A stretch of DNA of 42,564 nucleotides from a virus, in IMG/VR virus record IMGVR_UViG_3300012204_000013, positions 1 to 42,564 of that record, one strand, 5' to 3'. Below the pieces are notes generated by a model that had not been told where the DNA came from, made no database searches, and worked only from the letters and a program-made list of their open reading frames with translations. Position numbers and translations under genes: made by a program. How positions within the stretch are numbered: position 1 is the stretch's first letter; each line of letters opens with the position of its first letter. Below, in pieces: positions 21,055 to 29,284 of the stretch.

Positions 21055-21299
21055 CTCCGTTACGCGAGTTCGTTACGTACCTAACCCCGTACTACTCTCC
21101 TTCTCTACCCTCTATACCTTACTGTAGTTCTTTTTTCTACAGGATAAGTATAGACAAGAAGTAGCTAGTAACCGAGGGTAAGCGAGCACGACCAGCAGAC
21201 CAGCGAACCAGCACCGCTCGCGCACCACCTCCCGAGTAGTGCGCGCGTGCGCGACGCTAACCCTTCCCCAACGAGGGTGTGAGGGAGTAGAGTGTCCGC
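21055..21299. promoter_or_regulatory. Divergent intergenic region with long dyad
   Basis: This 245-base gap separates the leftward and rightward arms and is noticeably richer in A and T than the rest. It holds an imperfect dyad at 21112-21153: CTATA-CTTA-CTGTAG pairs with CTACAG-TAAG-TATAG around TTCTTTTTT, with small bulges. TATACT-like -10 boxes occur on both strands in the same place, but I find no well-spaced TTGACA, so promoters are inferred. The dyad could be an operator for both arms or a bidirectional terminator. Confidence 0.6.
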
Positions 21300-21671
21300 A
21301 TGGCTCAAGCAGCACTCCGCCCGTGCCTCAAGCCGGGCAACACGTGTCCCGAGTTAGTGCCTGGTGGAGGACTGTGCCCGGTGCACGCACTAGAGGCGTC
21401 GCGCGCACGGGGGTCGAGCACCGCACGCGGCTACGACTCGAGGTGGAGGAAGGCGCGGCTGCTCTACCTCATCGAGCATCCACTGTGCGTGCACTGCGCG
21501 GAGGAGAAACGAGTCGTGCCCTCGACGCAGGTGGACCACGTGGTGCCGTGGCAGACCGGACGAACCGAAGCCGAGCGCGAGCGGCTGTTCTGGGATGAGA
21601 AGAACTGGCAAGCACTCTGCGCGCCGCACCACTCCCACAAGACGGGCTTGGAGGTCGGCTTCGAGCTGTGA
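21300..21671 (+). CDS. HNH endonuclease beside the terminase genes
   Basis: This 123-residue protein has the full HNH layout: CVHCAEEKR near residue 63, DHVVPW (first His) near residue 80, and NWQALCAPHHSHKT near residue 104 with the Asn, the second Cys pair member and the catalytic His. Such genes directly before terS are common in cos phages, where the HNH protein works with TerL in genome cleavage and packaging. The ATG at 21300 has GGGAG about 13 bases upstream. The N-terminus carries an extra CLKPGNTC / GGGLCPVH cluster that may bind a second zinc. Confidence 0.92.
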   Translation: MAQAALRPCLKPGNTCPELVPGGGLCPVHALEASRARGSSTARGYDSRWRKARLLYLIEHPLCVHCAEEKRVVPSTQVDHVVPWQTGRTEAERERLFWDEKNWQALCAPHHSHKTGLEVGFEL

Positions 21672-21857
21672 AGAACCGTGCCAACGCAGGCACACGGTAG
21701 GTGTATAGGCCTGAAAGAGTCACGGATGGTTACACCCGGGCCCTATTGGTTTTCTGAAGGCGCCATCCTTGGAGACCGGTGGCCGGTTCGTAATTCTTGG
21801 TTTAGATTGGTCGGGGCCTTTTTGACCGACCGTGACGACCTGAAAGGAGCGTCCTCA
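21672..21857. promoter_or_regulatory. Hairpin-rich leader before terS, candidate cos region
   Basis: Four dyads lie between HNH and terS: GTGCC/GGCAC (21678-21693), GGATGG/CCATCC (21724-21729 with 21763-21768), ACCGG/CCGGT (21775-21787) and GGTCGG/CCGACC (21809-21814 with 21826-21831, loop containing TTTTT). The terS frame stays open upstream to ATG 21726, but its composition is not P27-like, so the region is treated as non-coding. Cohesive-end sites usually lie here; no cut site can be defined from sequence alone. Confidence 0.5.
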
Positions 21858-22343
21858 ATGAGTAGACTGCGCAAACCGACGCGCTTGAAGGTGATCGACG
21901 GGACGTACAACGTCACGCACGACGGGAAGAGCCGCAAGGATGAGCCGAACGTCCACCCGCCGAGGATCCCCGATCCGCCGGCGCACCTCAGCCGTGACGA
22001 GGTCGCCGCGTGGAACTTCTTTGCTAACGTGCTCGACGCGAACAAGGTGGTGACCGACGAGGATGCGGCCGCGTTCGAGCAGCTCGCCGTCACGTGGGCG
22101 CAGTGGTTGCACATCACGCAGACACTCCGAGAGATGAAGGGCGAGTACACGTATGAGAGCGTGAGCAAGCACGGCACGATGCAGCGCGCCGTCCCCGAGA
22201 TGGCGGTGCTCGATACGGTCGATCGTCGCCTCAGCACGCTGCTCGCGAAGTTCGGGCTCACGCCGTCGGACCGCTCGCGCGTGAAGATGATGAAGGGAGG
22301 CTCTGGTGGAAAGGATCCGGAAAGCGAGTTCGGTCGCCCGTAA
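21858..22343 (+). CDS. terS: Terminase small subunit, P27 family
   Basis: The 161-residue protein binds the packaging site and delivers DNA to TerL. It has the P27-type layout: RKPTRLKVIDG at the N-terminus, PPRIPDPPAHLSRDEVAAWN, VTDEDAAAFEQLAVTWAQW, and the C-terminal LLAKFGLTPSDRSRV. ATG 21858 has AAAGGAG ten bases upstream; an in-frame ATG at 21726 with AAAGAG is a weaker alternative. It overlaps TerL by 38 bases, with the TerL ribosome binding site inside its end. Confidence 0.9.
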   Translation: MSRLRKPTRLKVIDGTYNVTHDGKSRKDEPNVHPPRIPDPPAHLSRDEVAAWNFFANVLDANKVVTDEDAAAFEQLAVTWAQWLHITQTLREMKGEYTYESVSKHGTMQRAVPEMAVLDTVDRRLSTLLAKFGLTPSDRSRVKMMKGGSGGKDPESEFGRP

Positions 22344-24369
22344 GCCTCGGAAGCTGACGACGGCGAAGCGCACGAAGCCGCTGAAGTCGGAGCTGCGCAA
22401 GGCCATCGATCGCATCGCGCAGCAGAGCGCGTCGCCGCGCAGGCCTCCGCGCACGCCGCCGGACTCCGAGTTCGCCGCGCGTCCGTCAGAGGGCCGCAGC
22501 GCGCCAGCAGCCGCCCCGTGGATGCCGAAGAAGGCGCGCGGGTTCACCGACGAGCACGTGCTCAAGGCGCTGCGCTACATCGAGGACGTCCTTGACGGGA
22601 CGATACCGGCGTGCCAGCTGGTGAAGAACGCGTGCCGACGGCAGCTCCGCGACCTCGACAAGTACAAGGGCGATGACTCGCCCTTCATCTTCGACGAGAA
22701 GAAGGCGGCGGGACGAGTCTGTCGGTTCATCGAGCTGCTGCCGCACGTCAAGGGCCCAAAGGCGAAGCTCGACGCGAACGGCAAGCCCGAGTGCATCGTC
22801 CTCGAGGGCTGGCAGTGCTTCATCCTCACGACCGTGTTCGGCTGGCGGCGGCGCGACACCGGAGGGCGCAGGTTCCGCCGCGTGTACATCGAGGTGCCGC
22901 GAGGCAACGCCAAGTCGACCATCTCGTCCGCGGTCGGCGTCTACGGCCTGACGAGCGACGGCGAGATGGGCGCCGAAATCTACTCGGCGGCCACGACGCG
23001 CGACCAAGCCAAGATCGTGTTCGGCGACGCGCGCACGATGCTCCTTCGGAAGGACGACTTCCGCGTGAAGCTCGGCGTCGCCGTGAACACGCACGCGCTG
23101 ATACAGATCGACACCAACAGTCAGTTCATCCCGCTCTCGCGCGAGGCGAAGTCGCTGGATGGCAAGAACGTCCACATTGCCATCATCGACGAGCTGCACG
23201 CGCACCCGACACGCGAGGTGTATGACGTCATCGAGACGGCGACCGGCAAGCGGTACGCGTCGCTCCTCTGGGCCATCACGACGGCGGGCTCGGACAGCTC
23301 GGGCATCTGCTACGAGGTCCGCACCTACTGTGTGAAGGTCCTCGAGGGAACGATCGAGGACGATTCGCAGTTCGCCGTCATCTACACGATCGACGATGGC
23401 GACGACTGGACGCAGGAGGCGACGTGGCGCAAGGCGAACCCCAACTGGGGCGTCAGCGTCATGCCGGACGTCATCGCGTCGCTGGCTCGGAAGGCGATGC
23501 AGCTGCCGTCCGCTCAATCGAACTTCAAGACGAAGCACCTCAACGTGTGGGTCAACGCCGACCTCGCGTGGATGGACATGCGCTCGTGGGACGCGTGCGC
23601 GGACACGAAGCTCTCGATCGATGACTTCATCGGCGAGGAGTCGTTCGGCTCGCTCGACCTCGCGACCAAGACGGACCTCGTGGCGCGCGCGACCGTGTTC
23701 AAGCGCCACGTGCCGACCGGCAAGGACCCGAAGCTCTGCAGCCGCTGCGGCCTCGACTACGACGCGCACCCGATGGAGGCGACCGACGAGGGCACGTGCG
23801 CGGTCGAGCGCTTCCGCCCGAACCTCGCGAGGGAGCCGCACTACTACGGGTTCCTCACGTGCTACCTGCCCGAGGTCGCGCTGACGGACGGGCGCAACAG
23901 CCAGTATCAAGGGTGGGAGATCGAGGGGCGCATCATCACTAACCCGGGCGAGGTGATCGACTTCGGGCTCGTCGAGCAGGACATCCTGAACGAGCACGCG
24001 CGGCTGAACTATCGTGAGTTCGCGTACGACCCGTGGCAGGCAACGCAGCTCGCTCAGAACTGCACCGCCGCGGGCGTGACGATGGTCGAGATCCGACAGA
24101 CGGTCGCGATGATGTCGGCGCCGATGAAGGAGTTTGCGGCGCTCATCCTCTCGCGCAGGTTCCACCACGACGGCAACCCGCTCTTCCGGTGGATGATGTC
24201 CAACGTCGTCGCGCACCTCGACGCAAAGGACAACACGTACCCGCGCAAGCAGAGGCCCGAGAACAAGATCGACGGGCCGGTGGCGATGATAATGTGCCTG
24301 GCTCGCGCAATGGTTTACGCGCAGGAGGAAGAGCCGTATACTCCTTCCAGAGGTCTGAGGACGATTTGA
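22306..24369 (+). CDS. terL: Terminase large subunit
   Basis: The 687-residue ATPase/nuclease drives DNA into the prohead and cuts it. Walker A is RGNAKST (199-205), Walker B is IAIIDELHAH (Asp-295, Glu-296), and the first nuclease Asp is in SLDLATKTDLV (Asp-451). The GTG at 22306 is preceded by GGGAGG. Between the first nuclease strand and the next (residues ~470-500) there is a Cys/His insert (Cys-478, Cys-481, His-488, Cys-498), likely a zinc knuckle not usual in this family. The N-terminal ~70 residues are basic and disordered. It belongs to the HK97-type Terminase_1 group by pattern. Confidence 0.95.
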   Translation: MERIRKASSVARKPRKLTTAKRTKPLKSELRKAIDRIAQQSASPRRPPRTPPDSEFAARPSEGRSAPAAAPWMPKKARGFTDEHVLKALRYIEDVLDGTIPACQLVKNACRRQLRDLDKYKGDDSPFIFDEKKAAGRVCRFIELLPHVKGPKAKLDANGKPECIVLEGWQCFILTTVFGWRRRDTGGRRFRRVYIEVPRGNAKSTISSAVGVYGLTSDGEMGAEIYSAATTRDQAKIVFGDARTMLLRKDDFRVKLGVAVNTHALIQIDTNSQFIPLSREAKSLDGKNVHIAIIDELHAHPTREVYDVIETATGKRYASLLWAITTAGSDSSGICYEVRTYCVKVLEGTIEDDSQFAVIYTIDDGDDWTQEATWRKANPNWGVSVMPDVIASLARKAMQLPSAQSNFKTKHLNVWVNADLAWMDMRSWDACADTKLSIDDFIGEESFGSLDLATKTDLVARATVFKRHVPTGKDPKLCSRCGLDYDAHPMEATDEGTCAVERFRPNLAREPHYYGFLTCYLPEVALTDGRNSQYQGWEIEGRIITNPGEVIDFGLVEQDILNEHARLNYREFAYDPWQATQLAQNCTAAGVTMVEIRQTVAMMSAPMKEFAALILSRRFHHDGNPLFRWMMSNVVAHLDAKDNTYPRKQRPENKIDGPVAMIMCLARAMVYAQEEEPYTPSRGLRTI

Positions 24370-24536
24370 GATCGATACGTGCAGTGATTCGACGCGTCGT
24401 GACCGATGTCCTCGCGGGCATCGGCCTCACCCTTTTCTTCGTCGGGTTCTACCGCCTCGCAGGCGCCAATTGGTCGATGCTGATCGGTGGCGCAACGCTC
24501 TGCGCTGGCGCAGTGCTCGAACGCATCCGGGACTAG
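24366..24536 (+). CDS. 56-residue membrane protein between terL and portal
   Basis: A TTG at 24366 overlapping the terL stop (TTGA) and a GTG at 24384 are both possible starts. The product has a basic N-terminus (RSIRAVIRRVVTD) and two hydrophobic stretches (VLAGIGLTLFFVGFY and MLIGGATLCAGAVL), a hairpin of two membrane helices. Two-helix proteins of this size can be holin-like, but the position among head genes and the lack of a lysin beside it leave that open. Confidence 0.65.
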   Translation: MRSIRAVIRRVVTDVLAGIGLTLFFVGFYRLAGANWSMLIGGATLCAGAVLERIRD

Positions 24537-24540
24537 AGCG

Positions 24541-26274
24541 ATGATCGCAGACCGCATCGCATCGTGGTTCAGTCCACGTGACGCCACCAAAACGGCGTCG
24601 CCGAACCCGGAGCAGTTCTTCCGCTACCCACTACCGGTGTCGCTCGCCGGCGTGCGTGTCACGCGCGAGGAGGCCACGCAAATCTCGGTCGTATGGGCGT
24701 GCATCGACGCCATCACCAAGGCGGTCGTGTCGTCTACGTGGAACGTTTACACGCTCGACGGCCGACACCGCGTGTTGATGCCAGACGATCCGATGGAGTG
24801 GCTGCTCAACGTCCAGCCGAACCCGGAGATGACGGCAATTGCCTTCCGCGAGTGCCTCATGTACCAGGCGATGCCGGGCGGCAACGCGTTCGCCGAGATC
24901 GAGCGGCGCAACAACGGGCAGCCGTTGTGGATGTGGCCGCTGATGTCGGACCGCATGACGCCCACGCGCGGCGCCGACGGCGCACTCTGGTTCCGATATC
25001 AGGACTGGGACGGCGCGGTCAAGTACATCCCTCAGAAGGACATCTTCCACCTCCGCGGCCCGTCGCTCACCGGTTGGATGGGCGACGACATGGTGGCGCG
25101 CATGTCGCGCGCGCTCGGGCTCGCGGCCGCAGCGGAGCGGTACGCGTCGTCCTACTTCGCCAACGGGACGGTGCTCAACACCTACATCGAGTATCCCAAG
25201 AAGCTCGACGATCCAACGTACGAGCGGATCAAGGCCGACTGGAAGGAGATGAGGAAGGGACCCGGCAACGCGCACAAGCCGATCTTCCTCGAGGGCGGGA
25301 TGAAGGTCGGGACGATCGCAACCGACCCGTCGAAGTCGCAGCTCCTCGAGGAGCGGAAGTTCAGCATCGAGGAAATCTGTCGGTTCTTCGGCGTACCGCC
25401 GCACAAGGTCCAGCACCTCGACCGCGCGACGTTCAACAACATCGAGCACCTCGGCATCGAGTTCGTGCGCGACGCGGTCAAGCCGTGGGCGCTGCGCAAC
25501 CAGCAGGAGGCGGACGCCAAGCTCCTCCCGCAGCGGGCCCCGTGGCGCAGGACGCGCATCGACACCGACTGGCTCATGCGCGGCGACGCGAAGTCCACCG
25601 CTGACGCGTTCCAGATCCACCGCCGCAGCGGGGTGTACAGCGTCAACGACATCCTGGAGAAGCTCGACGAGAACACGATCGGGCCGGAGGGCGACGTCCG
25701 CGTCATCGAGGCGAACATGACCACCATCGAGGGCGTGCTCGCCGCGGTCGAGAAGACGAAGAAGGAGACGGAGCAGATCGGCAAGGAGCCCGCGGCGCCG
25801 GGCGGCGGCCATGGCGGAGGTGACGGCGGCGGAGGCGGCGGCGGCGGAGGCGACGGCGACGGCAGCGGCGATGGAGGCGACGGCGGGGGCGACGGCGGAA
25901 GCGGCGACGAGGAGGTCCCGACGTACCGACACACCGACTCGCTCCTGCGCGACGCGCTCGTGCTCAACCTGACGTCGATCCTCGAGCGGTACCAGCGACG
26001 GGTCAAGAACCGCGAAGCGGACCTCCGCGCAAACTCGAAGCTCAACGAGCAGGAGATCGAGCAGCGGCTCGTCGAGGAGCGCTCGCGCCTCCGCCCCGCG
26101 CTCGCCGAGGAGGCGAGCGGGTGCCTCGGCCTCATCAAGCGCAGCACGGGACGTGACGTGTCGGAGTTCGAGGTGCTGTTCGCTGCGGACGCGGTCGACA
26201 GTGGAGAGGATCCGCGCGCCGTCGCCGAGCGCCTGGCGTCCTCGTCTCTCACCACGGCGAAGGAGCGGTCATGA
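24541..26274 (+). CDS. Portal protein, HK97 type, with long C-terminal extension
   Basis: The 577-residue protein forms the dodecameric DNA gate at the capsid vertex. The first ~400 residues have the HK97-type order: ISVVWACIDAITKAVVSSTW, PDDPMEWLLNVQPN, the wing MTPTRGADGALWFRYQD, IFHLRGPSLTGWMG, and the stem/clip region with LLEERKFSIEEICRFFGVPPHKV. A Gly-rich linker (about residues 420-460) follows and then an extra helical domain (LNLTSILERYQRRVKNREADL). The linker-plus-domain is not part of the core fold. ATG 24541 is favoured; the ribosome binding site is weak. Confidence 0.93.
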   Translation: MIADRIASWFSPRDATKTASPNPEQFFRYPLPVSLAGVRVTREEATQISVVWACIDAITKAVVSSTWNVYTLDGRHRVLMPDDPMEWLLNVQPNPEMTAIAFRECLMYQAMPGGNAFAEIERRNNGQPLWMWPLMSDRMTPTRGADGALWFRYQDWDGAVKYIPQKDIFHLRGPSLTGWMGDDMVARMSRALGLAAAAERYASSYFANGTVLNTYIEYPKKLDDPTYERIKADWKEMRKGPGNAHKPIFLEGGMKVGTIATDPSKSQLLEERKFSIEEICRFFGVPPHKVQHLDRATFNNIEHLGIEFVRDAVKPWALRNQQEADAKLLPQRAPWRRTRIDTDWLMRGDAKSTADAFQIHRRSGVYSVNDILEKLDENTIGPEGDVRVIEANMTTIEGVLAAVEKTKKETEQIGKEPAAPGGGHGGGDGGGGGGGGGDGDGSGDGGDGGGDGGSGDEEVPTYRHTDSLLRDALVLNLTSILERYQRRVKNREADLRANSKLNEQEIEQRLVEERSRLRPALAEEASGCLGLIKRSTGRDVSEFEVLFAADAVDSGEDPRAVAERLASSSLTTAKERS

Positions 26275-27341
26275 GCGTTCGCGCTGCGGAGCGGTTCAAG
26301 GTCGGTGACCGCGTCACGGTCAAGCCCGGCCAGGAGCACATGGACATGGAGCCGGAGATGTCGGGTGAGGTCCGCTCGATCTCTCCGGACGCCGCGTACG
26401 CTATCCGGTTCGACGGCGAGGCCGAAGATCACAAGTGGTACGTGGACGGCGAATTGAACGCCGAGAGCGGTGGCGGTGGTGGCGGCGGCATGCGCGCGAA
26501 CAAGACGGCCCGCAGGGCGGACCCTGCGGCGATGGTCAAGGGCATCAAGGCGTTCCGCGCGAGCGCGATCGTCCGACGCCTCGAGGCGAAGAAGTCCGAC
26601 GGGGCCGGGAAGACCGGCGAGCTGTTCATCTACGACGTGATCGGCGCCGACTGGTTCGGCGGGATCTCGGCGAAGGACGTGGCGCGCGCGCTCGAATCGC
26701 TGCGCGGCGTCGAGCAGCTCAACATCTACATCAACAGCCCCGGCGGCGACGTGTTCGACGGGGTCGCCATCTACAACCAGATCCGGCGGTTCGAGGGGAA
26801 GAAGACCGTGTTCGTGGATGGGCTCGCGGCGTCGGCCGCGTCCGTCATCGCGCTCGCGGGCGACACCGTCATCACGGCTCAGAACGCGATGTGGATGATC
26901 CATCACCCGTGGACGATCGCGCTCGGCAGCGCGCCCGACTTCCGCAAGGTCGCCGACGAGCTGGACAAGATCAGCGGCGTCCTCATCGAGACGTACGCCG
27001 CGCGCACGAAGCAGACGCCCAAGGACATCCGCGCGTGGATGGACGATGAGACGTGGATGACCGCGGACGAGGCGATGGAGCGCGGTTTCACGGACGAGGT
27101 CGCGAGGGAGGACGACGGCGAGGAAGCCGCCGCCGCGCTCGCTGCGCCCGCCGCGCCCGCGCCGAGCAACCGGGCCATCATCGATCCGGTCCTCAACAAG
27201 TACAAGAACACGCCGGAGCCGCTGCGCAGCGCGGCGGCCTCGGCGCGCGTTCTCATCGAGTCGATGGAGCGCAAGAACAACCTGCGTCGGGCCAGCCCCT
27301 CGCAGGCGCGTCGCGGCCAGCCGGACGCACCGAAGCGGTAG
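26271..27341 (+). CDS. ClpP-like prohead protease (S14) with N-terminal beta domain
   Basis: The 356-residue protein processes the capsid/scaffold. The S14 core has INSPGGDVFDGVAIYNQI, catalytic Ser in GLAASAAS (Ser-188), His in MIHHPW (His-211) and an Asp in the WMDDETWM segment (258-259). Residues 1-62 (FKVGDRVTVKPGQ..., MSGEVRSISPDAAYAIRFDG) form a separate KOW/SH3-like domain not usual in this family, followed by a Gly linker. The C-terminal ~70 residues are Ala/Arg-rich. It overlaps the portal gene by four bases. No separate scaffold gene is visible, so the MCP N-terminal helix may serve that role. Confidence 0.92.
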   Translation: MSVRAAERFKVGDRVTVKPGQEHMDMEPEMSGEVRSISPDAAYAIRFDGEAEDHKWYVDGELNAESGGGGGGGMRANKTARRADPAAMVKGIKAFRASAIVRRLEAKKSDGAGKTGELFIYDVIGADWFGGISAKDVARALESLRGVEQLNIYINSPGGDVFDGVAIYNQIRRFEGKKTVFVDGLAASAASVIALAGDTVITAQNAMWMIHHPWTIALGSAPDFRKVADELDKISGVLIETYAARTKQTPKDIRAWMDDETWMTADEAMERGFTDEVAREDDGEEAAAALAAPAAPAPSNRAIIDPVLNKYKNTPEPLRSAAASARVLIESMERKNNLRRASPSQARRGQPDAPKR

Positions 27342-27378
27342 GAGAGCAACAACCACCAGCACCAGGAGGCATGACCAA

Positions 27379-28779
27379 ATGAACCACGTCAAGGCCATGC
27401 TCGCGTCCCTCGGCGCACTCGCCGTGTACGCGAAGCAGGTCACGATCGAAGCGCTGGAGAGGAAGTGCGACGAGCTGGTCGCGCAGGCCCGCGCAATCCA
27501 GGACCGCGCCGACGCCGACGGCCAGCGCGAGCTGACGCCGGAGGAGAACACGGAGATCGAGGCGATCTTCGCCACCCACGAGAAGACGACGGTGGAGATC
27601 AGCCGCCGCAAGCGCCTCGCCGCCATCGAGGCTCGGCAGTTCGACTCGGCCGGCCGCAAGACCGCGCCCACGCCCGGCGCTGGCATGGAGGTTTCGGACG
27701 GCGCCACCCTCGAGGGCGGCGACAAGAACGGCGCGCGCAAGGGGACCGGCGGGTTCGTCGACCTCGGCGACTTCGCGGTCTGCGTGAAGCGCGCGGTGCG
27801 CGGCGACATGGACGCCCGCATCCGGAAGATCATGGACGCCGTTCCCGGCGCGCCGTCGCAGGAGGGCGTCGGTGCCGACGGTGGCTACCTCGTCCCGCCC
27901 GACTTCCGCACGTCCATCTTCCAGAAGGTGATGAGCGTGGACTCGCTGCTCGGTCGCACCGATCAGCAGACCTCGTCCGGGAACTCGATCACGTTCCCGA
28001 CGGACGAGGAGGAGCCGTGGTCCGCCGGCGGCGTCCAGGCCTACTGGGAAGGTGAGGGTCACCTCATCAAGCAGTCGAAGCCCGCCGCCACGACGACGAC
28101 GGTCCGCGCGCACAAGCTCGCGGCCCTCATCCCCGTCACCGACGAGCAGCTCGAGGACGGCCCGTCCCTCGAGCCCTACCTCCGCCGCAAGGTGGTCGAC
28201 AAGTTCAACTACAAGATCAACGACGCGATCGTGCGCGGCGATGGCGTCGGCAAGCCGCTCGGCATCCTGAACGCGGGCTGCAAGATCATGCAGACGAAGG
28301 AGGGTGGCCAGGCCGCGGCGACCCTCAACTACAACAACATCAGCAAGATGTGGTCGCGCTGCTACGCCCCGAACCGCGCGAACTCGATCTGGCTGATCAA
28401 CCAGGACATCGAGCCGGCCCTCGATCAGCTCGTCGCTCCCGGCGCGACGAACGCGATGCTCCCCGCGTACCTCCCGCCCGGCGGGCTCAGCGCGGCCCCG
28501 TACGGAACGCTGAAGGGTCGCCCGGTCATCCCGAGCGAGTGCTGCTCCACGCTCGGCACGGAGGGTGACATCATCCTCGTCGACCCCTCCGTGTACCTGT
28601 CGCTCATCAAGAACGGCGGGGTCAAGAGCGACGTGTCCATGCACCTGTGGTTCGACTACGGGCTGCAGGCGTTCCGGTTCACGCTCCGCATCGGCGGGCA
28701 GCCCTGGTGGTCGAAGGCGATCACCCCGGCCAAGACCGCCACCACCCGGTCGATGATCGTGACCCTCGAGACGCGGTAA
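27379..28779 (+). CDS. Major capsid protein, HK97 fold
   Basis: The 466-residue protein begins with a helical delta-domain (about residues 1-100, rich in Glu/Arg/Lys). The HK97 core follows: VGADGGYLVPPDFRTSIFQKV, GNSITFPTDEEEPW, ATTTTVRAHKLAALIPVTDEQL, and FNYKINDAIVRGDGVGKPLGIL, ending with FRFTLRIGGQPWW. AGGAGG lies ten bases before ATG 27379. The delta-domain probably acts as the scaffold and is removed by the ClpP-like protease, as in HK97; cleavage here would lie before GADGGYL, by analogy. Confidence 0.95.
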   Translation: MNHVKAMLASLGALAVYAKQVTIEALERKCDELVAQARAIQDRADADGQRELTPEENTEIEAIFATHEKTTVEISRRKRLAAIEARQFDSAGRKTAPTPGAGMEVSDGATLEGGDKNGARKGTGGFVDLGDFAVCVKRAVRGDMDARIRKIMDAVPGAPSQEGVGADGGYLVPPDFRTSIFQKVMSVDSLLGRTDQQTSSGNSITFPTDEEEPWSAGGVQAYWEGEGHLIKQSKPAATTTTVRAHKLAALIPVTDEQLEDGPSLEPYLRRKVVDKFNYKINDAIVRGDGVGKPLGILNAGCKIMQTKEGGQAAATLNYNNISKMWSRCYAPNRANSIWLINQDIEPALDQLVAPGATNAMLPAYLPPGGLSAAPYGTLKGRPVIPSECCSTLGTEGDIILVDPSVYLSLIKNGGVKSDVSMHLWFDYGLQAFRFTLRIGGQPWWSKAITPAKTATTRSMIVTLETR

Positions 28780-28816
28780 CCTCGACGGCCCTGATCCCGA
28801 CAAGAAGGAGATCGAC

Positions 28817-29230
28817 ATGAACGTCGTGAACATAAAGCCCTCGCAGCTGTACCCCGTGAAGGACCACATCCTGCCGCAGTCGGTCGCTGCGGCCGCGTCG
28901 GTCAGCTCCGGCTGGATCGACGCGTCTCAGCAGGACTGGCTCAGCATCCTCGCGCTGTGCGGCGCGGGCGCGGGCACGGTCGCGATCAAGGTGGAGCAGG
29001 CGGACAGCTCCGTCGGCGGCAACGCGAAGGACCTCTACACCGCCGTGCAGACGGGCATCACCGTCCTCGACACCACGATCAAGAAGCAGCAGGCGGACCT
29101 GCAGCTCGGGGCGAACCTGGACGTGGACGCGAACTTCCGCTGGATCCGGATCACGGCGACCGTGACCGGTGGCGCGGGTACGCTCATCTCCGCCGGCGCG
29201 CAGCTCGGCCCGTCGCGGTACCTCGCCTAG
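28817..29230 (+). CDS. Probable capsid decoration or accessory head protein
   Basis: The 137-residue protein is strand-rich and Ala/Gly/Asp-rich (SVSSGWIDASQQDWLSILALC, GTVAIKVEQADSSVGG, ANFRWIRITATVTGGAG) and follows the capsid gene directly with AGAAGGAGA upstream. Decoration-type proteins often occupy this place. The protein at 34379-34717 has a similar size and style. No family motif is certain. Confidence 0.75.
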   Translation: MNVVNIKPSQLYPVKDHILPQSVAAAASVSSGWIDASQQDWLSILALCGAGAGTVAIKVEQADSSVGGNAKDLYTAVQTGITVLDTTIKKQQADLQLGANLDVDANFRWIRITATVTGGAGTLISAGAQLGPSRYLA

Positions 29231-29236
29231 CGGTAG

Positions 29237-29260
29237 ACGCACCAACACCAACACCAACAC
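29237..29260 (+). repeat. Short (CACCAA)3 run
   Basis: The gap before the connector gene has three near-exact copies of ACCAAC. It is followed by AAGGAGG and the GTG start at 29285. It may be an unstructured ribosome standby site. Confidence 0.5.
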
Positions 29261-29284
29261 GCAGCTGAAGGAAGGAGGAACGGC

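Noticed and set aside
21678-21857. N-terminal extension of TerS from GTG 21678 or ATG 21726
   Set aside because: The added residues do not resemble P27 small terminases, the region is rich in hairpins, and ATG 21858 has a better ribosome binding site and the expected N-terminal sequence.
25182-27833. An 883-codon minus-strand frame across portal, protease and capsid genes
   Set aside because: It is a shadow frame typical of high-GC DNA: Ser/Arg/Pro-rich, no ribosome binding site, opposite to three well-supported genes.
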